Assembly (NCBI RefSeq): GCF_024171725.1
Contig: NZ_JAMTCG010000005.1
Location: forward strand, 310,001-374,000
Length of the DNA stretch: 64,000 nt
Source: Williamsia serinedens
Lineage (GTDB): Bacteria; Actinomycetota; Actinomycetes; Mycobacteriales; Mycobacteriaceae
Direction of reading: 5' to 3'
Part shown: in pieces, positions 53,232-63,651 of the stretch
Position numbering within the stretch: position 1 is the first letter of the stretch
Layout of the letters: every line of letters starts with the position of its first letter
The notes under the pieces: model-generated
Told to the model about the DNA's origin: nothing
Seen by the model: only the letters and a program-made list of their open reading frames with translations
Database searches by the model: none
Position numbers and translations under genes: made by a program

Positions 53232-53912
53232 TCAGGCCAACGGCCGAAAGGTGCCCCCGATGGCGCCGGTGCGGGCGGCGTCGGCGATCGCTGCGTCGGC
53301 GCGGGTGGAGATGACACCGCTCACGTACGGGATCCCGGACGGCCGCGAGAGGATGCCGATCAGCTGCCCGCCGGCGTGCACGGGGCCGCCGGAGTCGCCG
53401 AAGCTGCCGAACAGCAGAGCGCTGAACTCCCGCGGCGCCGTGCGGTCCACGACGCCACAGCGCTCACCCGGGTCGACGTCCCCGGCGCCGTACTTGCAGA
53501 CGACCTCCCCGACGGTGGGGCGGCCGACACCGCTGATGGCGACCGGCGTGGTGCGGGCCGGGCGGACGACGTCGGTGAACTCGATGAAGGCGTAGTCGAG
53601 GGCGTCGAAGACGAACACGCCGTCGCCGGGGAACCGCTTGCTGGTCACCACCGTCCCGACGACGGTGCGTCGGTCCGCGGTGAGGATGCGGTCGCCGACC
53701 ACGGCGCAGTGGCCCGCGGTGAGCCCCAGCGTGCGTCCCTGCGCGTCGGTGCCGACGGCGGCGAGGGCGCACTGGCCCGGTGACGCGCCCGAGGCCTGCT
53801 GGATCACCACGGTGCTGCCGGCGCCGAGGGGAACGGTCGAGGCCGCGTGGGCGGTCGTCGGCACGGCGAGCGATGCGAGCACCGCGAACAGCAGGGACAG
53901 GCCGCGTTTCAT
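53232..53912 (-). CDS. Secreted trypsin-like serine protease (S1 family)
   Basis: 226 residues. A signal peptide (MKRGLSLLFAVLASLAVPTTAHA) is cleaved near residue 23. The catalytic triad is visible: His in LTAGHCAV, Asp in FDALDYAFIEF and Ser in GDSGGPV. The cysteines around these sites could form two disulfides. A long propeptide, as in streptogrisins, is absent. It is probably secreted and matures by signal cleavage only. ATG with GAGG at 4-5 bases. Convergent with the membrane protein before it. Confidence 0.9.
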   Translation of the reverse strand: MKRGLSLLFAVLASLAVPTTAHAASTVPLGAGSTVVIQQASGASPGQCALAAVGTDAQGRTLGLTAGHCAVVGDRILTADRRTVVGTVVTSKRFPGDGVFVFDALDYAFIEFTDVVRPARTTPVAISGVGRPTVGEVVCKYGAGDVDPGERCGVVDRTAPREFSALLFGSFGDSGGPVHAGGQLIGILSRPSGIPYVSGVISTRADAAIADAARTGAIGGTFRPLA

Positions 53913-54002
53913 GACACCTCGGAGATCTCGGTCGTCGATGCGGACACGGTATCCCGCACGGCTGTCAGGTGCAGCCTGATCGACGTGGGGTAGGACGGAC
54001 CC

Positions 54003-54800
54003 ATGGATCTGCAGTTGACGGGCAAGCGCGCCATCGTGACCGGCGGGAGCCGCGGCATCGGACGGGCGATCGCCCGTGCGTTGGCCGCAGAGGGTGTCGA
54101 CGTCGTGATCGCGGCGCGTACCGAGGACGCGCTGCGCGCCGCGGCCACAGAGATCGGGCGCGACGTGCCCGGCCGGGTCGTCGCGATACCCGTCGACACC
54201 GGCGACCAGGACTCCGTCGATCGCCTCGTCGACCGGACCGTCGCCGAGCTCGGCGGGGTCGACATCCTCGTGAACTCGGCTGCGACACCGTGGAGCGCGG
54301 GCCGTCCCACCGACTTCGCCGGTACCACCGACGACGTGGTGCGCGAGGAGGTCGAGATCAAGGTCCTCGGTTACCTGCGGACCGCCCGCGCCGTCGCGCC
54401 GCACCTCACCGAGCAGGGGTGGGGTCGCATCATCAACATCAGCGGTCTCGGTGCGCGACAGGCGAAGTCGATCGCGCAGACCATCCGCAACGTGAGTGTC
54501 TCGGCGCTCACGAAGAACCTCGCCGACGAGCTGGGACCGCAGGGCATCACCGTCACCGTGGTGCACCCCGGCACGACCCGCACCGAACGCCTCGTCGACC
54601 GTCTCGAGAAGCGTTCGGCCGCAGAAGGTGTGACGGTCTCCGAGCTGGAGGCGGAACTGGCGACGAACTCCATCCGGCGCATCGTCGACGCCTCCGAGGT
54701 GGCCGACGTCGTGACGTTCCTCGCGTCGCCGCGCGGCGGGGCCATCACCGGTGACGCGATCGCCGTGGGCGGCGGCATCCCGGGGCCGGTCTACTACTGA
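54003..54800 (+). CDS. Short-chain dehydrogenase/reductase
   Basis: 265 residues. It has the NAD(P) motif TGGSRGIGRAIA and NSAA in place of NNAG. The usual YxxxK is replaced: the region reads ISGLGARQAKSIAQTIRN, so the active-site Tyr is missing although Lys is present. C-terminal part HPGTTRTERLV. This makes classical oxidoreductase activity doubtful. It is convergent with the EAL gene; GTCGGC / GCCGAC pairs could form a small shared terminator. Confidence 0.87.
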   Translation: MDLQLTGKRAIVTGGSRGIGRAIARALAAEGVDVVIAARTEDALRAAATEIGRDVPGRVVAIPVDTGDQDSVDRLVDRTVAELGGVDILVNSAATPWSAGRPTDFAGTTDDVVREEVEIKVLGYLRTARAVAPHLTEQGWGRIINISGLGARQAKSIAQTIRNVSVSALTKNLADELGPQGITVTVVHPGTTRTERLVDRLEKRSAAEGVTVSELEAELATNSIRRIVDASEVADVVTFLASPRGGAITGDAIAVGGGIPGPVYY

Positions 54801-54824
54801 GGCAGACCGTCGGCGGCCCGACTC

Positions 54825-56075
54825 TCAGCCGACGCCGACGGGCACGCGTCTCGGCGCTAGCTTGCGGATGATGCACTCGGCGACCTGCCGGACCGCGCTG
54901 CGGTCATGGGTGAAGCACCACGCGTAGCGGCGGTTCTCGAGCGGGCCGTCGTCACCGAGGTCCTTCGCGACGACGGTCGCGGTGTACCCGTCGGTGAGGA
55001 TGACCAACGAGAACTCGCCGGGGAAACCGTCGTCGGGGTCGGCCGGGCCGCGCACGCCGGGCACGGAGAAGTCCCCTGCGCCGATCACCCCGACGAGTGT
55101 GTGCTTGCGGGCGAACCCGGCGTAGCGGTCGCCGAACCGGCGCGTGAACGCGTCGGCGTTCTGGGCGGACACGAGCAACAGCCCCGGCCAGGTCAGTGTT
55201 GCGCCGATCGTGGCGAGTTCGTCGAAGACACGAGCGATGGTCTCGTAGCGGGCGACGTGGCGGGGGAGCCGGTCGAGGACGTCGGACGGTCGCGTGAGCG
55301 GGCGCGGGAGACTCCCGAACAGGTGCAGGGCACTCGCGGCGGACGGGGTCGGCGGCTCGGCGGGCGCCGGCGCAGGTGCACCGAACAGGTACCCCTGCCC
55401 CAGCGTCGCGGACGCCACGGTCGCGAGGTGGACGTCGTGCTCGGTCTCGATCCCCTCGGCGATCACCCGCGCGCCGGTGGACACGGCGTAGTCGGCGACG
55501 AACGAGACCGTCTCGTCGTGGTGCCGGCTACCGGGCCTGGTCACGACGCTGCGGTCGAGCTTGACGACGTCCGGCAGCGCGATCGGCAGGAATGTCAGCG
55601 ATTCCGGGTTGACGCCGACGTCGTCGAGCGCGATGCCGCAGCCGTAGCCGCGGGCCCAGTCGATCGCGGTCATCACCGCGCCGGGGTCGGCGAGGAGTTC
55701 CCGCTCGGTGAACTCGACGATGATCTGCAGCTCGCGCGACGCGATCTCGCGGAAGCGCTCCGCGGGGAACCGCCACCGCGGCATCGGGCCGAGCGCACGC
55801 GGCTCGACGTTGACGAACACCGTGAGCGGGCGGCGGATCCCGGCGTCCAGGGCGCCCTCCACCGCGGCGCGACGACACAACCAGTCGAGATCGGTCAGGA
55901 CGCCCTGCCCGGCAGCCGCCGCGAACACCTCGTCGGGCCGGGCCTCGGGGACCTCGGGCCAGCGCGCGAGCGCCTCGTACCCGACGACGGAACGATCGGA
56001 GAGCTCGACGATGGGCTGGAAATGGGAGGTCACGCGGGACTTCAGAGCGCGCGCAGCGCTCGGCGACGGCCGCAT
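54825..56075 (-). CDS. EAL-domain phosphodiesterase with C-terminal DICT domain
   Basis: 416 residues; ATG at 56075 with GGGGAGG. EAL domain about 12-250: YEALAR (EAL at 34-36), VFVNVEP (Asn), IVEFTERE (Glu), ALDDVG (Asp-Asp; Val replaces the usual Phe), VVKLDRS (Lys) and IAEGIET (Glu). All metal and catalytic residues seem present, so cyclic-di-GMP hydrolysis is plausible. The C-terminus (about 280-410, ending in CFTHDRSAVRQVAECIIRKL) matches the DICT sensory domain. The order EAL-DICT suggests a signal-responsive, cytoplasmic enzyme. Confidence 0.85.
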   Translation of the reverse strand: MRPSPSAARALKSRVTSHFQPIVELSDRSVVGYEALARWPEVPEARPDEVFAAAAGQGVLTDLDWLCRRAAVEGALDAGIRRPLTVFVNVEPRALGPMPRWRFPAERFREIASRELQIIVEFTERELLADPGAVMTAIDWARGYGCGIALDDVGVNPESLTFLPIALPDVVKLDRSVVTRPGSRHHDETVSFVADYAVSTGARVIAEGIETEHDVHLATVASATLGQGYLFGAPAPAPAEPPTPSAASALHLFGSLPRPLTRPSDVLDRLPRHVARYETIARVFDELATIGATLTWPGLLLVSAQNADAFTRRFGDRYAGFARKHTLVGVIGAGDFSVPGVRGPADPDDGFPGEFSLVILTDGYTATVVAKDLGDDGPLENRRYAWCFTHDRSAVRQVAECIIRKLAPRRVPVGVG

Positions 56076-56263
56076 AGCCACCTCCCCACCACCCGTCGAC
56101 CACGTCACCATTCGCCCCGTTGGGTGACGATTGTCATGAGGTGGTTCGAAGTACGCAACTGTCTGGATGGGCAACTCGCCTCATTCGCCCAGGTCGCGGC
56201 ACATACCTGCAGGTCAAGGCGGTGTGTCCCCGTTCACTGCCCCGCATTTGGAACACTGGTGGC

Positions 56264-57583
56264 GTGACTGTCGCGACCACCCGCTCCGCCGAACTGTTCC
56301 ACCGGGCGACCCAGGCCATCCCCGGCGGCGTGAACTCGCCGGTCCGCGCGTTCTCCGCCGTCGGTGGCACGCCCCGGTTCATCACCTCGGCGCAGGGCTG
56401 CCGCATGACCGACGCCGACGGCGCGACCTACATCGACCTCATCAGCTCCTGGGGGCCGATGATCCTGGGTCACGCGCACCCGCAGGTCGTCGAGGCGGTC
56501 AGCGAGGCTGCGTCGACGGGGCTGTCGTTCGGTGCGCCGACCGAGGCGGAGATCGCCCTGGCCGAGGAGATCATCGGCCGTGTCGCGCCCGTCGAGCGGA
56601 TCCGCCTGGTCAACTCCGGCACCGAGGCGACCATGTCGGCGGTCCGGTTGGCCCGCGGGTTCACCGGTCGCACCAAGATCGTGAAGTTCTCCGGCTGCTA
56701 CCACGGCCACGTCGACGCGCTCCTCGCCGACGCCGGATCCGGCGTCGCCACACTCGGCCTGCCGACGACGCCGGGCGTCACCGGTGCCCAGGCCGCCGAC
56801 ACGCTGGTCCTTCCCTACAACGACATCGCCGCCGTCGAGGAGGCGTTCGCGACGTACCCCGGTCAGATCGCATGTGTGATCACCGAGGCCGCGGCGGGCA
56901 ACATGGGTGCCGTCGCACCCGTCCCCGGGTTCAACCAGGGCCTGCGTGACGTCACCGCCCGCGACGGCGCGCTCCTGATCATGGACGAGGTGATGACCGG
57001 GTTCCGCGTCAGTGCGTCGGGCTGGTTCGGGCTCGACGGCGTCGCCGGCGACCTCTACACCTTCGGCAAGGTGATGAGCGGCGGACTGCCCGCCGCGGCG
57101 TTCGGTGGCCGGGCCGACATCATGGGTCACCTCGCGCCGACCGGACCCGTCTACCAGGCCGGCACGCTGTCCGGGAACCCCGTCGCCGTGGCTGCGGGCC
57201 TCGCGACGCTGCGCCTGGCCGACGCCGACGTCTACACCGCGCTCGACGCCAACGCCGCACGCCTCGGCGCGATGATCACCGAGGCGCTCACCGCCGAGGG
57301 CGTCGCGCACCGGGTACAGTTCGCCGGCTCGATGGTCAGTGTGTTCTTCACGACGGACACCGACACCGCGATCGTCGACTACGCCGGGGTGAAGGCCACG
57401 CAGACCTGGCGGTTCGCGCCGTTCTTCCACGCGCTGCTCGAGCGCGGCGTCTACCCGCCGCCCAGCGCCTTCGAGGCGTGGTTTGTGTCCGCGGCGCTCG
57501 ACGAGGATGCTTTCGGTGTCCTGGCCGACGCCCTTCCCGCGGCCGCTGCGGCGGCGGGAGCTGCCGCGGAGCCGCAGGCGTGA
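56264..57583 (+). CDS. hemL: Glutamate-1-semialdehyde 2,1-aminomutase
   Basis: 439 residues from a GTG. PLP Lys269 lies in FGKVMSGG, with [15 protein letters not shown] and [11 protein letters not shown] around the cofactor, and [10 protein letters not shown] near the start. It converts glutamate-1-semialdehyde to 5-aminolevulinate, directly after HemA. It leads the cluster that goes on to cytochrome c maturation, as Rv0524 does. No Rex box was seen in front of it. Confidence 0.95.
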   Translation: MTVATTRSAELFHRATQAIPGGVNSPVRAFSAVGGTPRFITSAQGCRMTDADGATYIDLISSWGPMILGHAHPQVVEAVSEAASTGLSFGAPTEAEIALAEEIIGRVAPVERIRLVNSGTEATMSAVRLARGFTGRTKIVKFSGCYHGHVDALLADAGSGVATLGLPTTPGVTGAQAADTLVLPYNDIAAVEEAFATYPGQIACVITEAAAGNMGAVAPVPGFNQGLRDVTARDGALLIMDEVMTGFRVSASGWFGLDGVAGDLYTFGKVMSGGLPAAAFGGRADIMGHLAPTGPVYQAGTLSGNPVAVAAGLATLRLADADVYTALDANAARLGAMITEALTAEGVAHRVQFAGSMVSVFFTTDTDTAIVDYAGVKATQTWRFAPFFHALLERGVYPPPSAFEAWFVSAALDEDAFGVLADALPAAAAAAGAAAEPQA

Positions 57584-57635
57584 GCGCTCCGAGCGGCACC
57601 GAGGTCCAGGGCGTGACACCCGAGGAGCTCCACTG

Positions 57636-58265
57636 ATGCAGCGCACCATCGTGCACATGATGCGGCACGGCGAGGTCCACAACCCCGAGGGCATCCTCTA
57701 CGGGCGCCTGCCGAACTTCCACCTGTCGCGGACCGGTGCGGCCCAGGCGCAGCGCGTCGCCGACGAGCTCGCCGACCACGACATCACCGCTGTCTTCGCC
57801 TCCCCGCTCCAGCGCGCACAGGAGACGGCCACCCCGATCGCCGCCGCGCACGGGCTGGACATCATCACCGACGAGGGGCTCATCGAGGCCGAGAACGTCT
57901 TCGAGGGACTCAAGGTGTCCGTCGGCGACGGCGCCCTGCGCCGCCCGCGGCACTGGATGAAGCTGCGTGACCCGTTCACCCCGTCGTGGGGCGAGCCGTA
58001 CATCCAGCTGGCCCACCGCATGCTGGCCGTCGCCGGCCGGGCGCGGGAGACGGCCCGCGGACACGAGGCCGTGTGCGTCAGCCACCAGCTGCCCGTCTAC
58101 ATCCTGCGGCGGTTCCTCGAGGGCCAGCGGCTGTGGCACGACCCGCGCAGGCGGCAGTGCTCGCTGGCGTCGGTCACCAGCCTCCTCTACGACGGCGACG
58201 CCCTCGTCGACATCGTCTACTCCGAGCCCGCCGGCGCGTCCGACCCGCTCGCCACGGGGGCGTGA
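57636..58265 (+). CDS. Histidine phosphatase superfamily protein (Rv0525-like)
   Basis: 209 residues; ATG with GAGGAG at 8 bases. Phosphohistidine motif MMRHGEVHNP and second His in CVSHQLPVYI; the core fold is that of phosphoglycerate mutase-like phosphatases. It is the fixed neighbour of hemL and the ccs genes in actinobacteria. The substrate is unknown. Confidence 0.9.
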   Translation: MQRTIVHMMRHGEVHNPEGILYGRLPNFHLSRTGAAQAQRVADELADHDITAVFASPLQRAQETATPIAAAHGLDIITDEGLIEAENVFEGLKVSVGDGALRRPRHWMKLRDPFTPSWGEPYIQLAHRMLAVAGRARETARGHEAVCVSHQLPVYILRRFLEGQRLWHDPRRRQCSLASVTSLLYDGDALVDIVYSEPAGASDPLATGA

Positions 58266-58274
58266 GCGACGGTC

Positions 58275-58931
58275 GTGTCGAAGGTCTCGCGTTCCAGGCT
58301 GGTCGCCATCCCGCTGGTGGTCGTCGCGCTCGTCGTGGCGCTCGCCGCGTGCGGGACCGGTAAGGACGCCGTCACGCAGGGCGACACGTTCGAGTTCGTC
58401 TCGCCGGGTGGGAAGACGACGATCTTCTACGACCCGCCGTCGAGCCGGAAGCGGGTGCGCGACCTCTCCGGCGAGAACGTCGTCACCGGTGCGCCGCTCG
58501 GGCTGTCCGACTTCGACGGCAAGGTCGTCGTCATCAACGTGTGGGGTCAGTGGTGCGCGCCCTGCCGCGCCGAGGTCGGTGACCTCGAGCAGGTCTACGA
58601 GCAGACCGCGCCGCTGGGTGTGGAGTTCCTCGGGATCAACTTCCGCGACAACCGGCAGGAAGCCCAGGACTACATCCGCAACAACGACGTCACGTACCCG
58701 TCGATCTACGACTACCCCGGACGCACCCTGGTGCGGCTGACCACGCCGACGTCGGTGGTCCCGACGACTGTCGTGCTCGACCGCAACCATCGCGCCGCCG
58801 CGGTGTTCCTGCGGACCGTCAGCGTCGAGGACCTCGACCCGCTGGTGCGCCGGCTCGCCGCCGAGCCGTACACCCCGCCGGCGACGCCCGCGGGCACCGG
58901 CACGTCGGTGGTGCGCGGGGGGTCGTCGTGA
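58275..58931 (+). CDS. TlpA/ResA-like thioredoxin lipoprotein
   Basis: 218 residues from a GTG. Lipobox LAAC with Cys26 anchors it outside the membrane. Thioredoxin-fold active site WCAPC (Cys94, Cys97), cis-Pro in [10 protein letters not shown]. It is expected to reduce apocytochrome c cysteines outside the cell, receiving electrons from CcdA, which is encoded next and overlaps by 4 bases. Confidence 0.94.
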   Translation: MSKVSRSRLVAIPLVVVALVVALAACGTGKDAVTQGDTFEFVSPGGKTTIFYDPPSSRKRVRDLSGENVVTGAPLGLSDFDGKVVVINVWGQWCAPCRAEVGDLEQVYEQTAPLGVEFLGINFRDNRQEAQDYIRNNDVTYPSIYDYPGRTLVRLTTPTSVVPTTVVLDRNHRAAAVFLRTVSVEDLDPLVRRLAAEPYTPPATPAGTGTSVVRGGSS

Positions 58932-59722
58932 TCCTCGCGTCGGTGGGCAGCTCGTTCGCCTCGACCGCCGCGTCCGGCCCGATCATCCTGGCGCTCGTCG
59001 CCTGCGCCGCTGCCGGACTGATCTCCTTCGCCTCACCGTGCGTCGTGCCGCTGGTCCCGGGTTACCTCTCGTATCTCGCCGGGTTGGTGGGTGCGGAGGC
59101 GCCGCCGGTGCGGGCAGGAGAGAAGCCCACGCGGGGTCGCGGGCGCGTCGCGGGCGCGGCACTGCTGTTCGTCCTCGGCTTCACCGTCGTGTTCGTCCTC
59201 GCCACCGCGAGCGTCTTCGGGCTCACCTCGTCGGTGCTGGTGAACCGCGAACTGCTCCAGCGGATCGGCGGGGTCGTCACCATCCTCATGGGCCTCGTGT
59301 TCATCGGCCTGGTCCCGATGTTGCAGCGTGAGGCACGATTTCATCCGCGGCTGGTGTCGAACATCGTCGGTGCCCCGCTGCTCGGTGCGGTGTTCGCCCT
59401 GGGGTGGACGCCCTGTCTCGGACCGACGCTCGCCGCCGTGGTCGCGACCGCGTCGGGCACCGAGGGGTCGACGGCCGCGCGCGGTGTCGCCCTGATCGTG
59501 GCCTACTGCCTGGGCCTCGGCCTGCCGTTCGTCCTGCTGGCCTTCGGGTCCGCGACCGCCCTGCGCGCGGTCGGGTGGATGCGGCGGCACGCCCGCGCCA
59601 TCCAGGTCGTCGGGGGAGTGCTGCTCATCCTCGTCGGCATCGCCCTCGTGACCGGACTCTGGGACAGCTTCGTCACCTGGGTCCGCGACGCCTTCATCAC
59701 CGACACGGAACTGCCGATATGA
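58928..59722 (+). CDS. ccdA: Cytochrome c biogenesis protein CcdA
   Basis: 264 residues, six membrane segments. Redox cysteines lie in [13 protein letters not shown] (segment 1) and [10 protein letters not shown] (segment 4). It carries reducing power from cytoplasmic thioredoxin to the TlpA-like lipoprotein. GTG start overlaps the gene before; the stop overlaps resB (ATGA). Confidence 0.94.
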   Translation: MILASVGSSFASTAASGPIILALVACAAAGLISFASPCVVPLVPGYLSYLAGLVGAEAPPVRAGEKPTRGRGRVAGAALLFVLGFTVVFVLATASVFGLTSSVLVNRELLQRIGGVVTILMGLVFIGLVPMLQREARFHPRLVSNIVGAPLLGAVFALGWTPCLGPTLAAVVATASGTEGSTAARGVALIVAYCLGLGLPFVLLAFGSATALRAVGWMRRHARAIQVVGGVLLILVGIALVTGLWDSFVTWVRDAFITDTELPI

Positions 59723-61449
59723 CCGACACCCAGACGCGGCCCGCCGCGTCGTCGCCCGCCCCCGAGCGGCGGCCGTCCTTCGCCCGCCGACGGCTGCTGT
59801 GGCCCGCACGCAACCTGTGGCGGTCGCTGACGTCGATGCGCACCGCGCTGGCGCTGCTGTTCCTGCTCGCCCTCGCCGCCGTACCCGGTGCCCTGCTCCC
59901 GCAGCGCGAGCTGAACGCCCAGAAGACGCAGTCCTACATCGACTCCCACGGCCTGGCCGGACGCATCCTCGACCGCCTGCAGTTCTTCGAGGTGTTCTCG
60001 TCGGTCTGGTTCACCGCCATCTACGTCCTGCTGTTCATCTCGCTGGTCGGCTGCCTCACGCCGCGCATGATCGAGCACGCGAAGTCGTTGCGCGCCCAGC
60101 CCGTCGCCACCCCGCGCAACCTCGCCCGGATGCCGCGCCACGAGACCCGCGAGGTGGCCGGCGAGCCCGAGCAGGTCGCCGCCCGCATCAGCGACAACCT
60201 GAAGGGCTGGCGCCGCACCACCACGGTCCGCGACGACGGGGTGGTCGAGGTGTCCGCCGAGAAGGGGTACCTGCGCGAGTTCGGCAACCTGGTCTTCCAC
60301 TTCGCCCTCCTGGCGCTGCTCGTCGCGATCGCCGCGGGCAAGCTGTGGGGCTACGAGGGCACCCGCATCCTCGTCGCCGACGGGCAGCAGGGCCTGTGCA
60401 ACACCTCGACCGCCGTCTACGACTCCTTCCGCGGCGGCAACCTCGTCGACGGCACCGACCTCACGCCGTTCTGCATCACGATCGACGACTTCTCGGCGAA
60501 GTACCTGCAGACCGGTCAGCCGGACATGTACTCGGCGACGCTGAACTACCAGACCGGGTCCGACCTCGACACCGGTCGCCAGGAGTCGGCGACGGTGAAG
60601 GTCAACGACCCGCTGCGCATCGCCGGGGACCGCATCTACCTGCTCGGCCACGGCTACGCGCCGACGTTCACGGTGCGCTTCACGAACGGGGAGACCCGCA
60701 CGCAGACCGTGCCGTTCACCCCGAACGAGACGGCCACGCTGCTGTCGTCGGGCGCGGCACGGTTCGACACCCCGGCCGGGCTGTACCCGAACCCCGACGA
60801 CCGGCGGAAGAACCAGATCGCGCTCGAGGGCATCTTCGCCCCGACCGCCGCCTACAGCGGCGCGAACAACACGCTGCTGTCCTCGTCGTTCCCCGCCGCC
60901 CGCGACCCGGCCGTCGCAATCCGCATCTACGAGGGTGACACCGGACTCGACACCGGTCGGCCGCAGAACGTGTACTCGCTCGACCAGAACCTCATCAACC
61001 AGGGACGCCTGCGGCAGCAGGTCACCTCGGGTGGGTCGCGGCTGGGCACGAACCTGACCGTCGGCCAGTCGACGCGTCTGCCCGACGGCACGACGGTGAG
61101 CTTCGACGGCTACAAGCAGTGGGCGTCGCTGCAGGTCAGCCACGACCCCGCGCAGCAGTACGTGCTCATCGCGGCCATCGCGATGCTCGCCGGCCTGCTC
61201 GTGTCGTTGCTGGTCAAGCGCCGTCGCGTGTGGGCTCGGGTGTCCCCGGCGCCCGCGGGCTCGGCCCCAGGGGGATCGTCCACAGCCGGTCAACGACTTA
61301 CAGTAGTAGAGATGGCCGGTCTGGCCCGCACGGATCAGGCCGGCTGGGGCGAGGGTTTCCCCGACCTCGTCGACAAGGTCACGGCCTCCCGGGACGCGAC
61401 CGACGAGGCCGTCGCGTCACCGACGCCGGCCCAGAAGAGCGAGAGGTGA
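59719..61449 (+). CDS. resB: Cytochrome c biogenesis protein ResB
   Basis: 576 residues. Membrane segments near 40-60, 98-118, 195-215 and after 480, with a large extracytoplasmic domain between the third and fourth. [24 protein letters not shown] opens the family domain. The C-terminus is cytoplasmic and disordered. With the CcsA/CcsB-type protein it forms the system II heme-handling and ligation complex. Confidence 0.94.
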   Translation: MTDTQTRPAASSPAPERRPSFARRRLLWPARNLWRSLTSMRTALALLFLLALAAVPGALLPQRELNAQKTQSYIDSHGLAGRILDRLQFFEVFSSVWFTAIYVLLFISLVGCLTPRMIEHAKSLRAQPVATPRNLARMPRHETREVAGEPEQVAARISDNLKGWRRTTTVRDDGVVEVSAEKGYLREFGNLVFHFALLALLVAIAAGKLWGYEGTRILVADGQQGLCNTSTAVYDSFRGGNLVDGTDLTPFCITIDDFSAKYLQTGQPDMYSATLNYQTGSDLDTGRQESATVKVNDPLRIAGDRIYLLGHGYAPTFTVRFTNGETRTQTVPFTPNETATLLSSGAARFDTPAGLYPNPDDRRKNQIALEGIFAPTAAYSGANNTLLSSSFPAARDPAVAIRIYEGDTGLDTGRPQNVYSLDQNLINQGRLRQQVTSGGSRLGTNLTVGQSTRLPDGTTVSFDGYKQWASLQVSHDPAQQYVLIAAIAMLAGLLVSLLVKRRRVWARVSPAPAGSAPGGSSTAGQRLTVVEMAGLARTDQAGWGEGFPDLVDKVTASRDATDEAVASPTPAQKSER

Positions 61450-62441
61450 ACCAGGTGCACATCGACGAGAACCTGTCGCGGTACTCCGACCTCCTGTTCG
61501 GCACGACGCTGACGGTGTACGTGCTGGCCATGATCATGTTCCTCGCGGCACTCGCGTCGTCGAAGGGGCGCGCCGCCGCGCCCGCCGCCGCCGAGAAGGT
61601 GCTGGCGAAGGCCGGCGTCGGGGCAGGCGGGTCGACCGCCGGCCCGGTGCGCACGCCCGGCCGTGTCGTCGAGAAGGAGCGTCAGCCCTGGGGTGACCGC
61701 CTCGCCCGGATGGCGTTCCCGGTCGTCATCGTCGGCGCACTGGCCCACGTCGGCTCCATCGTGTTCCGCGGTCTCGCGACCGACCGGATGCCGTGGGGCA
61801 ACATGTACGAGTTCATCAGCCTCTCGTGCGCCGCGGGCGTCATCGCCGGCATCGTCGTGCTGCGCCGCCCCGAGCACCGGCCGCTGCTGTCGTTCGTCCT
61901 CGTGCCCGTCGCACTGCTGATGTTCATCGCCGGACGCTGGCTGTACACGCAGGCCGCGCCGGTCGTGCCGGCCCTGAAGTCCTACTGGCTCGCGATCCAC
62001 GTGTCGATCGTGTCCGTGGGCTCGGGTGTGTTCCTGGTGTCGGGTGTGGCGAGCGCGCTGTACCTGATCAAGCTGCGCTGGCCCGAGGCCGGGACCGGCA
62101 TCGGCGGCCGCATCCTCGACCGTCTGCCCTCTGCGGAGGCACTGGACCGCGTGGCCTACAAGACCGTCGTGTTCGCGTTCCCGCTGTTCGGACTCGGGGT
62201 GATCTGCGGTGCCATCTGGGCCGAGTCGGCCTGGGGTCGCTTCTGGGGGTGGGACCCCAAGGAGACGGTGTCGTTCATCGCCTGGATCATCTACGCGGCG
62301 TACCTGCACGCGCGCGCGACGGCAGGCTGGCGGAACACGAACGCGGCGTGGATCAACATCGCCGGCTTCGTGGCGATGCTGTTCAACCTCTTCATCATCA
62401 ACCTCGTCGTGTCGGGGCTGCACTCCTACGCCGGACTCTGA
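61446..62441 (+). CDS. ccsB: Cytochrome c synthase subunit (CcsA-type, ccsB)
   Basis: 331 residues from a GTG overlapping the resB stop; a GTG at 61455 with a better ribosome site is an alternative. Eight membrane segments. The tryptophan-rich heme motif WGRFWGWDPKET and conserved histidines (HVGSI, AIHVSIVS, LHARAT) show a heme-handling protein of the CcmC/CcsA family. It moves heme across the membrane and joins it to apocytochrome with ResB. It ends the ccs operon. Confidence 0.95.
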   Translation: MNQVHIDENLSRYSDLLFGTTLTVYVLAMIMFLAALASSKGRAAAPAAAEKVLAKAGVGAGGSTAGPVRTPGRVVEKERQPWGDRLARMAFPVVIVGALAHVGSIVFRGLATDRMPWGNMYEFISLSCAAGVIAGIVVLRRPEHRPLLSFVLVPVALLMFIAGRWLYTQAAPVVPALKSYWLAIHVSIVSVGSGVFLVSGVASALYLIKLRWPEAGTGIGGRILDRLPSAEALDRVAYKTVVFAFPLFGLGVICGAIWAESAWGRFWGWDPKETVSFIAWIIYAAYLHARATAGWRNTNAAWINIAGFVAMLFNLFIINLVVSGLHSYAGL

Positions 62442-62448
62442 GCCCGGC

Positions 62449-62463
62449 CGGGCGCAGCGCCCG
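62449..62463. terminator. Short hairpin between ccsB and the EspR-like gene
   Basis: CGGGCGC / GCGCCCG, 7-bp arms with one base between, just after the ccsB stop in a convergent gap. Confidence 0.4.
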
Positions 62464-62481
62464 ATCACGACGGGGTCGGTG

Positions 62482-62907
62482 TCAGGACGCCTCGGCCTGC
62501 TTCTTGACGACCTTGAGCAGTTCGATGACGGTGTCGATCGTCGACGCGGACAGGTCGCCGTGGCGGAACGCGGCGATGTGGGCACCGGTCTCGGCGGCCA
62601 TGGCGACGTACTCGCGCTGCTGCTCCACCCGCTTGAGGTCTTCCTCGGGATCGGTGAGGAAGTAGGTCACGCTGATCTCGAACGCGCGTGAGATGGCCTC
62701 GACGGTGCGGAACGAGGGCGTCTTGGCCTTCCCGGTGCGCAACTGCGAGATGTAGGCATCCGACAGGGTGTACCCGAGCCGATTCGCCTTCAGGGCGATC
62801 TTCTTGCCCGTGTAGGGGATGCCGTTCTCGTCCCGCACCGTGTCGAACAGCTCGTTGAGGCTGTCGGCGAACGGCTTCGCGGTCCGGACGTCGTCTGTGA
62901 TGGACAT
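62482..62907 (-). CDS. EspR-like helix-turn-helix regulator
   Basis: 141 residues. It resembles EspR of M. tuberculosis (about 132 residues) over its whole length: FADSLNELFDTV at the start, an HTH with GYTLSDAYISQLRTGKAKTPS, then a helical C-terminal dimerisation part. EspR is a nucleoid-associated regulator that bridges distant sites. The relation is to the family; whether this controls a secretion system is unknown. ATG at 62907. Confidence 0.87.
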   Translation of the reverse strand: MSITDDVRTAKPFADSLNELFDTVRDENGIPYTGKKIALKANRLGYTLSDAYISQLRTGKAKTPSFRTVEAISRAFEISVTYFLTDPEEDLKRVEQQREYVAMAAETGAHIAAFRHGDLSASTIDTVIELLKVVKKQAEAS

Positions 62908-63189
62908 GTGGTTGCTCTCCCGAATCCAGACAGGAAAAGGCTTCTGCCGAGATCCCCACGATCCCGGTCACCGAGCCGATTCCTTGACTGGTTGTTGTCG
63001 CATGCGAGGCGGAGCACGCCCTGCATGTTTGACGAACTCTACCGCCCGTCGAGCTTTTTGCGGAGTGGTGACGACCACTGTTGTCTCGGGCGGCAATCCG
63101 CATCCATGCGGTTCGCCAGCGCAACAAAGCAGCTGGTCATGCGGATGACCGGCTCAGGCGCCGGGATCTCGAATTCGGCCCGTCGGGAC
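62908..63189. other. Upstream region of the EspR-like gene
   Basis: 282 bases with no gene seen. It should hold the promoter of the EspR-like gene, which reads leftward. Short open frames here have no ribosome sites. The palindromic repeat element begins at its right end. Confidence 0.5.
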
Positions 63190-63320
63190 GGTCCACCTAC
63201 AGGGTTCCCGCTCCACCTGCAGTGCGCCCCGGCGCAGACGCTCCACTTTTTCGAGGACGCTCCGGATATATCCGGAGCGTCCTCGAACAACCGGAGCGGG
63301 AACCCTGCAACCGGAGCGGG
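63190..63320. repeat. Palindromic repeat element, copy 2
   Basis: The core is a perfect 38-bp palindrome (63250-63287, 19-bp arms). Outside it, 15-bp arms CAGGGTTCCCGCTCC (63200-63214) and GGAGCGGGAACCCTG (63293-63307) also pair. The same words occur in copy 1 (8095-8245). The right edge abuts the stop codon of the small membrane protein, as copy 1 abuts the permease stop. Confidence 0.85.
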
Positions 63321-63539
63321 TCAGGCGGCGCCGGTCGGGGCGGGAGGCTCGTCGCCCTTGTCGGCGTCGGAGCCGCCCGTGCGACGACGCTCCTTGCCGA
63401 GGTCCCAGAGGAAGTCGGCGTCGTCGTCGGGGCCGATCGGGCCGCGCCGCGGACCCTGCACGTCCTGTTCCGGTTTGAAGGCACGCCACACCAGATAGGC
63501 CACCCCGACTGCCACCACGAACGCGATCACATAGACCAC
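63321..63539 (-). CDS. Small single-span membrane protein
   Basis: 72 residues from a GTG with GGAGG 6 bases upstream. One membrane segment (2-19), then a charged cytoplasmic tail with LWDLGKERRRTGG. Function unknown. It ends at the repeat element. Confidence 0.7.
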   Translation of the reverse strand: MVYVIAFVVAVGVAYLVWRAFKPEQDVQGPRRGPIGPDDDADFLWDLGKERRRTGGSDADKGDEPPAPTGAA

Positions 63540-63651
63540 CGGACACCTCCACTACCCGTCGTTCCAGGGTACGCGAGGTGTGCCGACGACCCCGGGACGC
63601 GAAACGGACCCCGACCGTGGTGGTCGAGGTCCGTTCGACAGATGCGAGTGG

